The notes under the pieces: model-generated | Told to the model about the DNA's origin: nothing | The model's database searches: none | Seen by the model: only the letters and a program-made list of their open reading frames with translations | Translations under genes and position numbers: made by a program | In this document: piece by piece, positions 45,990-54,524 of the stretch | Layout: each line of letters starts with the position of its first letter | Numbering within the stretch: the stretch's first letter is position 1 | DNA from: an uncultured Bacteroides sp. | GTDB lineage: Bacteria; Bacteroidota; Bacteroidia; Bacteroidales; Bacteroidaceae | Direction of reading: 5' to 3' | Length of the DNA stretch: 64,000 bases | NCBI GenBank assembly: GCA_944320865.1 | Contig: CALUJC010000008.1 | Span: forward strand, 18,020-82,019

Positions 45990-46019
45990 TGTAGAGACGC
46001 GGCACGCCACTTCTCTACA
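45990..46019. repeat. REP-like palindrome, copy 1
   Basis: TGTAGAGACGCGGC (45990-46003) with a matching TTCTCTACA end at 46011-46019. The same palindrome recurs at 55602-55625 and 63963-63990. It lies immediately beside an 11-bp-array element (46065-46160). Confidence 0.65.
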
Positions 46020-46064
46020 AAAGCATTCCTTAATCAACAATCCTTACATCCTTCCGTCTTGCCC

Positions 46065-46160
46065 GGTTCGTACCTCAGTCGTACCCGATTCGTACCCCAT
46101 TCGGTACTCGTTCGGTCGCGCTTCGGCGCTATAGACCGAAAAAATAGCGGACAAAGTATG
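46065..46160. repeat. 11-bp-periodic inverted array element, copy B
   Basis: Left arm units at about 11-bp spacing (ggttcgtacct, cagtcgtaccc, gattcgtaccc, then cattcggtact), core GCTATAG, right arm read on the minus strand as ttgtccgctat and a TTCGGTC unit. Between glycosyltransferase and radC genes. Confidence 0.6.
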
Positions 46161-46189
46161 TCTCAATACTCTTGCGGAACGGATGACGT

Positions 46190-47179
46190 TTACTTGTAGA
46201 ACGTCTTCCGGAACGCCTCCATCTCCCCCCGGCCACGCACGCAGCGACTCCACCAGGCGCGCAGGAAGCCCGTGCCGTAGCCCACCAGTTGGATGAAGGC
46301 CGCGCCGACGGAGTAAAGGCCGATGCGCAGGCTGCGGTTCTGCACGGCAGAGTCCAGGCACACCAGCAGGGCATAAAGCGCCAGGGGCAGCAGGCTGTAG
46401 GGGCAGAACGGCGCCGCCAGCAGCAGCACGGCCACGCCTACGGTGAAGGCCGCCGGGAGCAGATGGACGATTTTCAGCGACTCGGGATATTTTTTATAGA
46501 GGTTGATGCGCGCGATGCCCGAGTTGTGCACCTGCTTGAAAAACTTGCGGAAATCCGTGCGGCGCTTGTGCCACACCCACGCGTCGGGAAACAGGCGGCA
46601 TGCATAGCCACCCTTGAAGATGCGGATGCTCAAGTCGATGTCTTCCCCGAAACGCATGGCGGAAAATCCGCCCAGCGCCCGGTACACCTCGCGCCGGATG
46701 CCCATGTTGAAACTGCGGGGATAGAATTTGTCCATCTTCTTCCGCCCGCCACGGATGCCGCCCGTGGTGAAGAACGACGTCATGGAGTAGTTGATGGCCT
46801 TCTGCAACGGTGTGAACGAGGGGTGTGCACGGTCGGGCCCGCCGAAGGCATCGGCGGGACAGCGTTGCAACTCCTGCTCCACCGCCTCCAGGTAGGCAGG
46901 GGGCAGGATGCAGTCCGAATCCAATATGATAAGGTATTCGCCCCGGCTGCGCTCTGCGCCATAGTTGCGCGTCTGCCCGGGGCCGGAGTTGGGTTTGCAG
47001 AAGTAATGCGCATCAAGCGCGCCGGCATAGCGCGCCACCACCTCGCGGCAGGGCAAGGTGGAGCCGTCTTCCACCACAATCACCTCAAAGTCGCGGAACG
47101 TCTGCACAGTGAGGCTTTGCAAAAGTTCATCCACCTCACCCGGGCGGTTGAACACAGGGATAATCAGGGAGTATCGCAT
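46190..47179 (-). CDS. Glycosyltransferase family 2
   Basis: 329 residues with a GT-A fold: MRYSLIIPVFNRPGEVDELL at the start, VVEDGST (36-42), and the metal-binding DSD in IILDSDCILPP (about 90-100). A later FGEDIDLSIRI with the catalytic-type ED follows. The C-terminus (about 250-310) has two or three hydrophobic helices, so it is probably membrane-associated and transfers sugars to a lipid-linked or surface glycan. Donor and acceptor unknown. It has its own -7 box at 47214-47221 and lies between the two MITE copies. Confidence 0.9.
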   Translation of the reverse strand: MRYSLIIPVFNRPGEVDELLQSLTVQTFRDFEVIVVEDGSTLPCREVVARYAGALDAHYFCKPNSGPGQTRNYGAERSRGEYLIILDSDCILPPAYLEAVEQELQRCPADAFGGPDRAHPSFTPLQKAINYSMTSFFTTGGIRGGRKKMDKFYPRSFNMGIRREVYRALGGFSAMRFGEDIDLSIRIFKGGYACRLFPDAWVWHKRRTDFRKFFKQVHNSGIARINLYKKYPESLKIVHLLPAAFTVGVAVLLLAAPFCPYSLLPLALYALLVCLDSAVQNRSLRIGLYSVGAAFIQLVGYGTGFLRAWWSRCVRGRGEMEAFRKTFYK

Positions 47180-47213
47180 GGGAGCAAGGACTGTTATTTT
47201 AACGTTACTCCGG

Positions 47214-47221
47214 CAAATGTA
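47214..47221 (-). promoter_or_regulatory. Bacteroides -7 box (TACATTTG) for the glycosyltransferase gene
   Basis: TACATTTGCC on the minus strand, 35 bp before the ATG at 47179. Confidence 0.6.
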
Positions 47222-47275
47222 AGGAAAAGCATCGTAATAAGCGAAGGACAGGACGGTATTTTGCCCGGAAAGCCG

Positions 47276-47283
47276 TACCTTTG
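47276..47283 (+). promoter_or_regulatory. Bacteroides -7 box (TACCTTTG) for crcB
   Basis: TACCTTTGC, just left of the MITE-like element that now separates it from crcB at 47498. Confidence 0.55.
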
Positions 47284-47291
47284 CGCGGCTT

Positions 47292-47466
47292 AGAGCCTGT
47301 TTAAATTTTGCTCAGCCTCATTTTGAGGGCTGTTTTCGGGGATATTTTTCTGTTGTCGTAAGGAGCGTAGCGGGCTACGTGACGAATAACAACAGGAAAA
47401 GAGACCGGAAAGAGGCTCAAAAAGGGGCTGATAAAAACTTAAAAGAGGAAAATTTAAACAGGCTCT
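47292..47466. mobile_element. MITE-like palindromic element, copy 2 (inverted)
   Basis: 175 bp, AGAGCCTGTTTAAATTTT at the left and AAAATTTAAACAGGCTCT at the right. It is about 97% identical to copy 1 when reverse-complemented, counted by eye. It occupies the leader between a -7 box and crcB. I find no certain target-site duplication. Confidence 0.7.
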
Positions 47467-47497
47467 TAATCCCCAACAATTCCTTGCTAAGACGACA

Positions 47498-47866
47498 ATG
47501 AAAGAAGTGATAGCCGTATTTCTGGGCGGAGGCGCAGGCAGCCTGCTGCGCTACCTTGTGCAGATGGCACTGCACGAGCGCATACACCCGTATTCCTTCC
47601 CTTGGGCCACGCTGGCGGTGAACCTTGCGGGCAGTTTCCTGATAGGGCTGTTCTATGCCTGGTCGGCACGCTTCAACCTTTCGCCCGAGGTGCGCCTGCT
47701 GCTCACCACGGGGCTGTGCGGGGGCTTTACCACCTTCTCTACCTTCAGTAATGACTGCCTGCAGATGGTGCGGCAAGGCTACTATGCGCCGTTTGTGCTG
47801 TATGCCTGCCTCAGCGTGGGGCTGGGCATTGCCGCCGTGTGGGTCGGAAGCAGCGTGGGGAGGTAA
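47498..47866 (+). CDS. crcB: Fluoride ion channel CrcB/Fluc
   Basis: 122 residues with four hydrophobic helices. It has the family signatures GGGAGSLLRYLVQ at the start and the pore-lining GLCGGFTTFSTFSND (about 72-86). It exports fluoride as a dual-topology dimer. Upstream is the MITE-like element, and I see no fluoride-riboswitch pattern in the short remaining leader. rmuC converges on it 3 bp downstream. Confidence 0.94.
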   Translation: MKEVIAVFLGGGAGSLLRYLVQMALHERIHPYSFPWATLAVNLAGSFLIGLFYAWSARFNLSPEVRLLLTTGLCGGFTTFSTFSNDCLQMVRQGYYAPFVLYACLSVGLGIAAVWVGSSVGR

Positions 47867-47869
47867 GGC

Positions 47870-49330
47870 TCATTGTTCCGGGGCAGCATCGCCGATGGCA
47901 GGCACCTCGTCCACATCCACCAACTGGGGCAAGGGATTTTTGTCGCTTTGCTTAGCGCCCAGCTTTACCAGCTTGCCACAGGTCTGCAAAATGCTTTGTC
48001 CGCCCGGCAGGAGTTTCTTTTCGCCATCCTCGTAGGCCTTGGCGGCGCTGTCCAGGGCTTTGCCTATGGCCTGGTATTTCTTCATGAACTGGCCCACGCG
48101 GTCTATCATCTCGTTGGCAAGAGCATACACTTTTTCATGGTTCTGTGCCTGGGCTATCTGTGTCCAGGTGAGGTTGATGATGCGCAGGGCAGCAAAGAGG
48201 GTCTGCTCGTCGGCAATAAACACGTTCTTGTCCATGGCCCGCCGCCACAGGTCGGGCTGGGCGTTCAAAGCCGTCCACAGGGCGCCCGTGTGGGGCACGA
48301 ACATGATGACGTAGTCCATCCGCACCTTCGGGGGCTGGATGTAGGAGGAGTAGTCTTTCACCGACAGCTCCTTGACGTGCTTCTGCAAGCTGTCTATGTG
48401 TGCCTTCAGGTATTGCTGGCGCACGTCCTCGGTCTCGGCGTTGACGTAGTCGATGAATGCCGTGAGCGATACTTTGGAGTCGATGATTACCTCCCGCCGC
48501 TGGTCGAGGTGCAGAATGACGTCGGGGCGCATCAGGCTGCCTTCTTCTGTCTTTATCACCTGTCCACCCGCATCGCGGATGACGGCCTGCGTGTCGTAAT
48601 GGATGCCACGGGTAAGGCCTTGTGCCTCCAGCAGCTCGTCGAGCACCGTTTCTCCCCAGTCGCCCTGCACCTTGGTGCCGTGCTTGAACACGCGGGTCAG
48701 TTCTTCGGCACTGCGCTGTGCGGCGGCGCTTTGGCGCATCATGTGCTCGATGTTGGTGCGCATCTCGGTGCTCATGGAGGTTTGCTTCAGGGTGTTCTCG
48801 TTCATGGCCTGCTTCATTTTCTCAATGGTTTCGCGCAAGGGGTTGACTATCTGGCCCAGATTGGTGTTGCTGGTCTCGGCAAACTCCTTCTGGCGCTGCT
48901 TCAGCATGTCGTCGGTGGCCGACTTTACCTGGGCGGCAACCTTTGCCATGATTTCATCAAAGCGTTGCTGTTGTGCTGCCATTGCCTCGGCGTGCCGTTT
49001 CTCTTGTGCTGCCAGTGCTTCCCGGCATGCGGTTTCCTTGGCTTCCAAAGCTGCCTGGCAAGCCTTCTCCTTTTCTTGCAAAGCCTGCCGGGTATGGTTT
49101 TCGGCTTCTTGCTTGGCTTGTGACATTTGCCCGTTCCATTCTTCTTTGGCTTCCTTGAGTGCATGCTGGGCTTCGGCTCGCTGCGCCTCGGCCTGCGCCT
49201 TTGCATTGTCCAGCTGCGACAAGAGTACTTCGTTTTTCGTTGCCAATGCCTGCTGCTTGCCGCGCACGGCCAATATGCCTATCGCCACGCCGACGGCTAT
49301 GCCCAAAATGACTGCTGCTATGAGTTCCAT
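47870..49330 (-). CDS. rmuC: DNA recombination protein RmuC
   Basis: 486 residues from the ATG at 49330 (MELIAAVILGIAV); earlier in-frame codons lie upstream of the promoter context. A single N-terminal TM helix (about 1-22) is followed by a long Ala/Glu/Gln-rich coiled coil (about 25-150). The RmuC nuclease-like domain then begins around 200 (GDWGETVLDELLEAQGLTRG, RPDVILHLDQRREVIIDSKVS). It limits inversions at short repeats in E. coli. The stop converges 3 bp from the crcB stop. Confidence 0.92.
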   Translation of the reverse strand: MELIAAVILGIAVGVAIGILAVRGKQQALATKNEVLLSQLDNAKAQAEAQRAEAQHALKEAKEEWNGQMSQAKQEAENHTRQALQEKEKACQAALEAKETACREALAAQEKRHAEAMAAQQQRFDEIMAKVAAQVKSATDDMLKQRQKEFAETSNTNLGQIVNPLRETIEKMKQAMNENTLKQTSMSTEMRTNIEHMMRQSAAAQRSAEELTRVFKHGTKVQGDWGETVLDELLEAQGLTRGIHYDTQAVIRDAGGQVIKTEEGSLMRPDVILHLDQRREVIIDSKVSLTAFIDYVNAETEDVRQQYLKAHIDSLQKHVKELSVKDYSSYIQPPKVRMDYVIMFVPHTGALWTALNAQPDLWRRAMDKNVFIADEQTLFAALRIINLTWTQIAQAQNHEKVYALANEMIDRVGQFMKKYQAIGKALDSAAKAYEDGEKKLLPGGQSILQTCGKLVKLGAKQSDKNPLPQLVDVDEVPAIGDAAPEQ

Positions 49331-49355
49331 GTGATGCTGTATTACGTTTTCTGCG

Positions 49356-49363
49356 CAAATGTA
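49356..49363 (-). promoter_or_regulatory. Bacteroides -7 box (TACATTTG) for rmuC
   Basis: TACATTTGC on the minus strand, 26 bp before the ATG at 49330, supporting the shorter start. Confidence 0.6.
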
Positions 49364-49421
49364 CAAAAAAATCCCCGAAGCAGATGGCTTCGGGGATTTT
49401 CCCTACTGAGCAACAATAGGA

Positions 49422-49988
49422 TTATGCTTTCACGCGGCCTACATAAGAGCCGTCGCGCGTATCGATTTCGATAGTCTCGCCTTCGTTGATGAAGAGGGGC
49501 ACGCGCACCGTGGCACCCGATTCTACCGTAGCAGGCTTCAAGGTGTTGGTGGCAGTATCGCCCTTCAGGCCCGGTTCTGTATAGGTAACTTTCTGCTGAA
49601 CCTTGATAGGCATGTCAGCATAGAGCACCGTTTCGGTAGAAGCATCGGAAACCACATCTACCACCTGGCCTTCCAGCAGGAAGTCCACACCGTTGATGAG
49701 GTCGTGGGCAATAGGGATTTGCTCAAAAGTCTCCTGGTTCATGAATATATAGTCGTCACCCTCCTGATACAGGTATTGGTAGGGACGACGTTCCACACGC
49801 ACGTCTTCCAGCTTCTCGCCGATGTTGAAACGACGCTCCAGCACGTAGCCGTTCACCACGTCTTTCAGCTTGGTGCGCATAAAGGTGTTGCCTTTTCCCG
49901 GCTTTACATGCAGGAAGTCGATGCAAAAGTACAGCTTGCCATCCATGCGGATGCAAGTTCCGATTTTAATGTCTTGGGCATTAATCAT
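49422..49988 (-). CDS. efp: Elongation factor P
   Basis: 188 residues in three beta domains. Domain I has the modification loop [16 protein letters not shown] with the conserved Lys32. EF-P binds stalled ribosomes at polyproline stretches and promotes peptide bond formation. Its promoter (50030-50037) is divergent from the rpmH promoter (50112-50119), so two translation genes share an upstream region. Confidence 0.95.
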   Translation of the reverse strand: MINAQDIKIGTCIRMDGKLYFCIDFLHVKPGKGNTFMRTKLKDVVNGYVLERRFNIGEKLEDVRVERRPYQYLYQEGDDYIFMNQETFEQIPIAHDLINGVDFLLEGQVVDVVSDASTETVLYADMPIKVQQKVTYTEPGLKGDTATNTLKPATVESGATVRVPLFINEGETIEIDTRDGSYVGRVKA

Positions 49989-50029
49989 ATTCGTATAATA
50001 TTAAGTTGAATAAACCTTCTTTGCGGGTG

Positions 50030-50037
50030 CAAAAGTA
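50030..50037 (-). promoter_or_regulatory. Bacteroides -7 box (TACTTTTG) for efp
   Basis: TACTTTTGC on the minus strand, 42 bp before the efp ATG. Confidence 0.6.
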
Positions 50038-50111
50038 ATGGAATTCAGCAAAAATCGCAAAAAGTTTTGTGATAAAATGACTTATCTCTTGGTTTATTGG
50101 ATAAAAGTGCC

Positions 50112-50119
50112 TAATTTTG
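50112..50119 (+). promoter_or_regulatory. Bacteroides -7 box (TAATTTTG) for rpmH
   Basis: TAATTTTGC, 44 bp before the rpmH ATG and divergent from the efp box. Confidence 0.6.
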
Positions 50120-50162
50120 CAGCCCGAATTCGCGAGAATAATAACATAAAAAAGATATAGCA

Positions 50163-50324
50163 ATGAAAAGAACATTCCAACCCTCCAACAGAAAGAGAAG
50201 AAACAAACACGGTTTCCGTGAGAGAATGGCCACGAAAAACGGCCGCAGAGTATTGGCTGCCCGCCGCGCCAAAGGCCGCAAGAAGCTGACCATCTCTGAT
50301 GAATACAATGGCGTGAAGGCATAA
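50163..50324 (+). CDS. rpmH: Ribosomal protein L34
   Basis: A 53-residue, strongly basic protein starting [20 protein letters not shown], a direct match to L34 of the large ribosomal subunit, and ending [10 protein letters not shown]. The C-terminal tail is a little longer than in the shortest bacterial L34 proteins, as is common in Bacteroidota. It has its own promoter and a good terminator. Confidence 0.97.
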   Translation: MKRTFQPSNRKRRNKHGFRERMATKNGRRVLAARRAKGRKKLTISDEYNGVKA

Positions 50325-50353
50325 GCTGCCGCCAAGTATAGAGGAAATAAGAG

Positions 50354-50392
50354 AACCGCAAGCACTGGTAAAGCAGTGTTGGCGGTTTTTTT
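50354..50392 (+). terminator. Intrinsic terminator after rpmH
   Basis: A two-part stem ACCGC/GCGGT and CACTG/CAGTG around loop GTAAAG, followed by TTTTTT. Confidence 0.75.
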
Positions 50393-50456
50393 ATGGCCCG
50401 AAGGCAGTTTAATCCGGTTGCTTTTGAGCCGCTGTTTCCTCCCTGCCAGGCACCAT

Positions 50457-50528
50457 CCACCTTCGCTTCTCTTCCGCTCTTATATATGGAAGCGAACAAA
50501 TAGCGGAGGTGAAGCGGAACAAACAGGA
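50457..50528. repeat. 11-bp-periodic array element, copy E (degenerate)
   Basis: Core TATATGGAAGCGAAC. The right arm, read on the minus strand, gives gttccgcttca, cctccgctatt and tgttcgcttcc at 11-bp spacing; the left arm cttcgcttctcttccgctc is weaker. It lies between the rpmH terminator and the next promoter. Confidence 0.5.
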
Positions 50529-50577
50529 TGGAAAACCTAAAAAATCTTCCCTTTGCCCTTATTTCATTCAAAAATCG

Positions 50578-50585
50578 TATCTTTG
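50578..50585 (+). promoter_or_regulatory. Bacteroides -7 box (TATCTTTG) for the PASTA-rluD-ddl run
   Basis: TATCTTTGCC, 23 bp before the ATG at 50608. Confidence 0.6.
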
Positions 50586-50607
50586 CCCCCAATAAAAGAC
50601 GTAGTTT

Positions 50608-51258
50608 ATGACATTCAAGGAGTTCTTCTCACTGAAACGGAACAAGCTGTTCTGGGGAAACATCATCGCCATGATTGTAGTGGTGGTGGCGTTGGTGATG
50701 GGCACGCTGAAGTGGCTGGATGCCTACACGCATCATGGCGAGGCCGTGGTGGTGCCCGACGTAAAGGGCATGAGAGTGGCTGAAGCGCAAAAGATATTTG
50801 AAGGCAAAGGACTGGAGTGCACAGTGTCCGACTCTACTTACGTGAAGACGCTTCCCGCAGGCAGCATACTGGACTATACGCCCACGATGGGGCAACGGGT
50901 GAAGAAGGGGCGCACCGTGTACCTCACCATCAACACCCTGAACGTGCCCTTGTGTAACGTGCCCGACGTGGCGGACAACAGCTCCGTGCGCGAGGCACAG
51001 GCCCGGCTGTTGGCCGCCGGCTTCAAGCTGACGCCCAACGACTCGGTGCCGGGCGAACAAGACTGGGTGTACTACGTGCGCCACGGGGAAGATACCCTCG
51101 CTGTGGACGACCAAGTGCCCACGGGCGCCACGCTGACCTTGATAATAGGCAACGGCGAGCCCATACCCGTGCCTACAGACTCACTTGCCACCGATTCCCT
51201 CGGGCTGATGCGCGACAGCATCGTCACCGACCTGCCTGAAGATGAATCGTGGTTCTGA
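50608..51258 (+). CDS. PASTA-domain membrane protein
   Basis: 216 residues: a short cytoplasmic N-terminus, one TM helix (about 17-36, IIAMIVVVVALVMGTLKWL), then two or three PASTA domains (VVVPDVKGMRVAEAQKIFEGKG from about 47; NVPDVADNSSVREAQARLLAAG from about 118). PASTA domains bind peptidoglycan or muropeptides. No kinase or transpeptidase domain is present, so it may be a stand-alone cell-wall sensor. It overlaps or abuts the upstream extension of the rluD frame. Confidence 0.85.
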   Translation: MTFKEFFSLKRNKLFWGNIIAMIVVVVALVMGTLKWLDAYTHHGEAVVVPDVKGMRVAEAQKIFEGKGLECTVSDSTYVKTLPAGSILDYTPTMGQRVKKGRTVYLTINTLNVPLCNVPDVADNSSVREAQARLLAAGFKLTPNDSVPGEQDWVYYVRHGEDTLAVDDQVPTGATLTLIIGNGEPIPVPTDSLATDSLGLMRDSIVTDLPEDESWF

Positions 51259-51295
51259 CAACGCAATAGACATTCACCCTGCAACCTATCCTACA

Positions 51296-52375
51296 ATGAT
51301 AAACAATTTACCGGAAGACATCAACGAACTAACCGACGACGTGCTGGACGACATTGAGCCGGTAGGCGACGACGCGCAACTCTACGAGCACTTCCGCGTG
51401 GTGGTGGACCGGGGGCAGGAAATGGTGCGCGTGGACAAATACCTGTTTGACCGCCTCACCAATGCCTCGCGCAACCGCATACAGAAGGCGGCCGAAGCGG
51501 GCTTCGTCATGGCCAACGGCAAGCCGGTGAAGAGCAGCTACAAGGTGAAGCCGCTGGACGTCATCACCGTCATGATGGACCGCCCGCGCTATGAGAACGA
51601 GGTCATTCCGGAAGACATCCCCCTGGACATCGTGTACGAAGACCCTTACCTCATGGTGGTGAACAAGCCCGCCGGACTGGTGGTGCACCCGGGACACGGC
51701 AACTACCGGGGCACGCTGGTCAACGCCCTGGCCTGGCACATGAAGGATGTGCCCGACTATGACGCCAACGACCCGCACGTGGGACTGGTGCACCGTATAG
51801 ACAAAGACACCTCGGGCCTGCTGGTGGTGGCCAAAACGCCCGATGCCAAGACCAACCTGGGCAATCAGTTTTTCCACAAGACCACCAAGCGCCGTTACCG
51901 GGCCCTGGTGTGGGGCAACGTGGAGCAGGACGAGGGCACCATCACGGGCAACATAGGCCGCAATCCGCGCGACCGCATGCAGATGACCGTGCTGCCCGAG
52001 GGCGAAGGCAAGCATGCCGTCACCCACTACCGCGTGCTGGAACGCTTCGGCTACGTCACCCTCGTGGAGTGCGTGCTGGAGACAGGGCGCACGCACCAGA
52101 TACGCGTGCACATGAAGCACATAGGGCACGTGCTCTTCAACGACGAGCGCTACGGCGGACACGAGATACTGAAAGGAACTCATTTTGCAAAATACAAACA
52201 ATTCATAAACAACTGCTTCGACATCTGTCCGCGCCAGGCACTGCATGCCATGACGCTGGGCTTTGTGCACCCCGTCAGCGGCGAGGAGATGTACTTCACC
52301 TCTCCCCTGCCCGACGACATGGCACAACTGCTGGACAAGTGGCGGGGCTACATCAGTAACAGAGAACTACAATGA
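51296..52375 (+). CDS. rluD: RluA-family 23S rRNA pseudouridine synthase (RluD-like)
   Basis: 359 residues from the ATG at 51296 (MINNLPEDIN); the longer in-frame start at 51242 overlaps the PASTA gene. An N-terminal S4 RNA-binding part (about 45-100, VRVDKYLFDRLTNASRNRIQ) precedes the synthase domain, with catalytic Asp169 in HRIDKDTSGLL. It isomerises uridines in 23S rRNA; RluD assignment among RluA relatives is by length and S4 domain. The stop overlaps ddl (ATGA, 52372-52375). Confidence 0.88.
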   Translation: MINNLPEDINELTDDVLDDIEPVGDDAQLYEHFRVVVDRGQEMVRVDKYLFDRLTNASRNRIQKAAEAGFVMANGKPVKSSYKVKPLDVITVMMDRPRYENEVIPEDIPLDIVYEDPYLMVVNKPAGLVVHPGHGNYRGTLVNALAWHMKDVPDYDANDPHVGLVHRIDKDTSGLLVVAKTPDAKTNLGNQFFHKTTKRRYRALVWGNVEQDEGTITGNIGRNPRDRMQMTVLPEGEGKHAVTHYRVLERFGYVTLVECVLETGRTHQIRVHMKHIGHVLFNDERYGGHEILKGTHFAKYKQFINNCFDICPRQALHAMTLGFVHPVSGEEMYFTSPLPDDMAQLLDKWRGYISNRELQ

Positions 52376-53352
52376 AACGCATTATTGCCATAGCAGCCGG
52401 AGGTGACACCTCCGAATATGAAGTCTCCCTGCGCAGCGCACAAGGCATCTACTCTTTCCTGGACAAAGAGCGATACACGCCCTACATCGTGCAGATGCGG
52501 GGCACCGACTGGCACGTGCAGCTGGAAGACGGCGGGCTGGCCCCGATAGACCGCAACGACTTCAGCTTCCGCCTGCCGGACGGGAGTAAAGTCAACTTCG
52601 ACTTTGTGTACATCACCATACACGGCACGCCCGGCGAAGACGGGCTGCTGCAAGGCTACCTAGACATGCTGCACCTGCCCTACTCGTGCTGCGGGGTGCT
52701 GCCGGCATCGCTCACCTACAACAAGTTTGCCTGCAACCAGTACCTGCACGCCTTCGGGGTGCGCATTGCCGACTCCCTGCTGCTGCGCCGGGGGCAAACG
52801 GTGACCGACGACGAGGTGGTGCAGAAGATAGGCCTGCCCTGCTTCATCAAGCCCAACCTGGGCGGCTCCAGCTTCGGCGTTACCAAGGTAAAGACTCCCG
52901 GAGAGATTCAGCCCGCCATTGCCAAAGCAAGGGAAGAATCGCCCGAAACCGTCATCGAAGCCTTCATGAACGGCATTGAGATTACCTGCGGCTGCTACAA
53001 GACGCGGCAACACAGCGTGGTGCTGCCCATCACCGAGGTGGTTTCGCATCACGAATACTTTGACTACGACGCCAAGTATTGCGGCGACTCTGACGAAATC
53101 ACCCCTGCACGCATCCCCGACGAACTGGCCGGTCGCGTAAAGCAGCTCACGTCGGCCATCTACGACATTCTGGGGGCAACGGGCATCATCCGCGTGGACT
53201 ACATCATTACCGAAGGCTCCAAAATAAACTTGCTGGAAGTAAACACCACACCGGGCATGACGGCCACCAGCTTCATCCCCCAGCAGGTGCGCGCCGCCGG
53301 CATGACCATGCAGCAGGTGATGACGGACATTATAGAGAACGCTTTTGCCTAA
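52372..53352 (+). CDS. ddl: D-alanine--D-alanine ligase
   Basis: 326 residues of the ATP-grasp family making the D-Ala-D-Ala dipeptide for peptidoglycan. Visible: HGTPGEDGLLQGYLDMLHLPYSCCGVLP (about 84-111), CFIKPNLGGSSFGVTKV, and NLLEVNTTPGMTATSFIP near the end. It is translationally coupled to the pseudouridine synthase gene by a four-base overlap and probably belongs to the same transcript as the PASTA gene. Confidence 0.95.
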   Translation: MKRIIAIAAGGDTSEYEVSLRSAQGIYSFLDKERYTPYIVQMRGTDWHVQLEDGGLAPIDRNDFSFRLPDGSKVNFDFVYITIHGTPGEDGLLQGYLDMLHLPYSCCGVLPASLTYNKFACNQYLHAFGVRIADSLLLRRGQTVTDDEVVQKIGLPCFIKPNLGGSSFGVTKVKTPGEIQPAIAKAREESPETVIEAFMNGIEITCGCYKTRQHSVVLPITEVVSHHEYFDYDAKYCGDSDEITPARIPDELAGRVKQLTSAIYDILGATGIIRVDYIITEGSKINLLEVNTTPGMTATSFIPQQVRAAGMTMQQVMTDIIENAFA

Positions 53353-53372
53353 ACATTTAATACCTGTAGATT

Positions 53373-54524
53373 ATGAATACGGAATTTGATGAAATTCGCC
53401 CTTACTACGATGAGGAGCTTCCCCAAGTGTTTGAGGAACTGATTGCCGACCCTGCCTTCAGGCAAGTAGCCGCCATCGCCATTCCGGGCGTGCCCGTAGA
53501 GGTATGGGCACAACAAATGCGCGCCTGCAAAACCAAGCTGGAATTTCAAAAGGCTTTCTGCTACAACATATTGAAGAAGATAATACACGAGGCTACCGAG
53601 GGCCTCTCCATGGACTACAGCGCCCTGGAAGCCGCCCCCGACCGGGCCTATACCTACATATCCAACCACCGCGACATTGTATTGGACTCCGCCCTGCTGT
53701 CCATGCTGCTGGTGGAGCGCGGGCTGGACACGGTGGAAATAGCCATCGGCGACAACCTGCTCATCTACCCCTGGATTAAGAAGCTGGTGCGGGTAAACAA
53801 GTCGTTCATTGTGCAGCGCGCCCTCACCATGAGGCAAATGCTGGAATCGTCGGCCCGCATGTCGCGCTACATGCACTACACCATCGGCGAGAAGCACCAG
53901 TCCATCTGGATTGCCCAGCGCGAAGGACGTGCCAAAGACTCGGACGACCGCACGCAAGAAAGTGTGCTGAAAATGCTGGCTATGGGCGGGGAAAGAGACA
54001 TCATAGACAGCCTGACGGAGATGAACATCGTCCCCCTGTCCATATCCTACGAATATGACCCCTGTGACTTCCTCAAGGCCAAGGAATTCCAACTGAAGCG
54101 GGACATGCCCGACTACCACAAAACTACGGCCGACGACCTGCTGAACATGCAGACCGGACTGCTAGGCTACAAAGGCCACGTGCACTTCCAGCCCGCCCCC
54201 TGCATCAACGACAAACTGGCGCAACTGGACCACTCGCTGCCCAAGCAAGAACTGTTCACCCGCATTGCCGCCCTTATAGATGAAGGCATACACGCCAACT
54301 ACCGCATCTACCCCAACAACTACATTGCCCTGGACATGCTGGAAGGCAATCCGCGCCACGCCGCACACTACACAGAGGCCGACCGCAACCGCTTCGACAG
54401 CTACGTGGAAAAGCAGCTAGCACGCATCGACCTGCCGCAAAAGGACCTCCCCTTCCTCCGCGAAAAGATTCTGCTGATGTATGCCAACCCGCTGAAGAAC
54501 AAGGAAAGGAGACAAGAAGCATGA
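53373..54524 (+). CDS. Acyltransferase (1-acyl-glycerol-3-phosphate acyltransferase-like)
   Basis: 383 residues of the glycerophosphate-acyltransferase superfamily. Motif I is SNHRDIVLD (97-105); its His-Asp spacing is H-x5-D rather than H-x4-D, unless Asp101 is used. Motif III is AQREGRAKDSDDR (about 186-198), like the EGRxR motif. It probably acylates a glycerophosphate or related acceptor at the membrane. Its end overlaps the NigD-like gene by four bases (54521-54524). Confidence 0.75.
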   Translation: MNTEFDEIRPYYDEELPQVFEELIADPAFRQVAAIAIPGVPVEVWAQQMRACKTKLEFQKAFCYNILKKIIHEATEGLSMDYSALEAAPDRAYTYISNHRDIVLDSALLSMLLVERGLDTVEIAIGDNLLIYPWIKKLVRVNKSFIVQRALTMRQMLESSARMSRYMHYTIGEKHQSIWIAQREGRAKDSDDRTQESVLKMLAMGGERDIIDSLTEMNIVPLSISYEYDPCDFLKAKEFQLKRDMPDYHKTTADDLLNMQTGLLGYKGHVHFQPAPCINDKLAQLDHSLPKQELFTRIAALIDEGIHANYRIYPNNYIALDMLEGNPRHAAHYTEADRNRFDSYVEKQLARIDLPQKDLPFLREKILLMYANPLKNKERRQEA

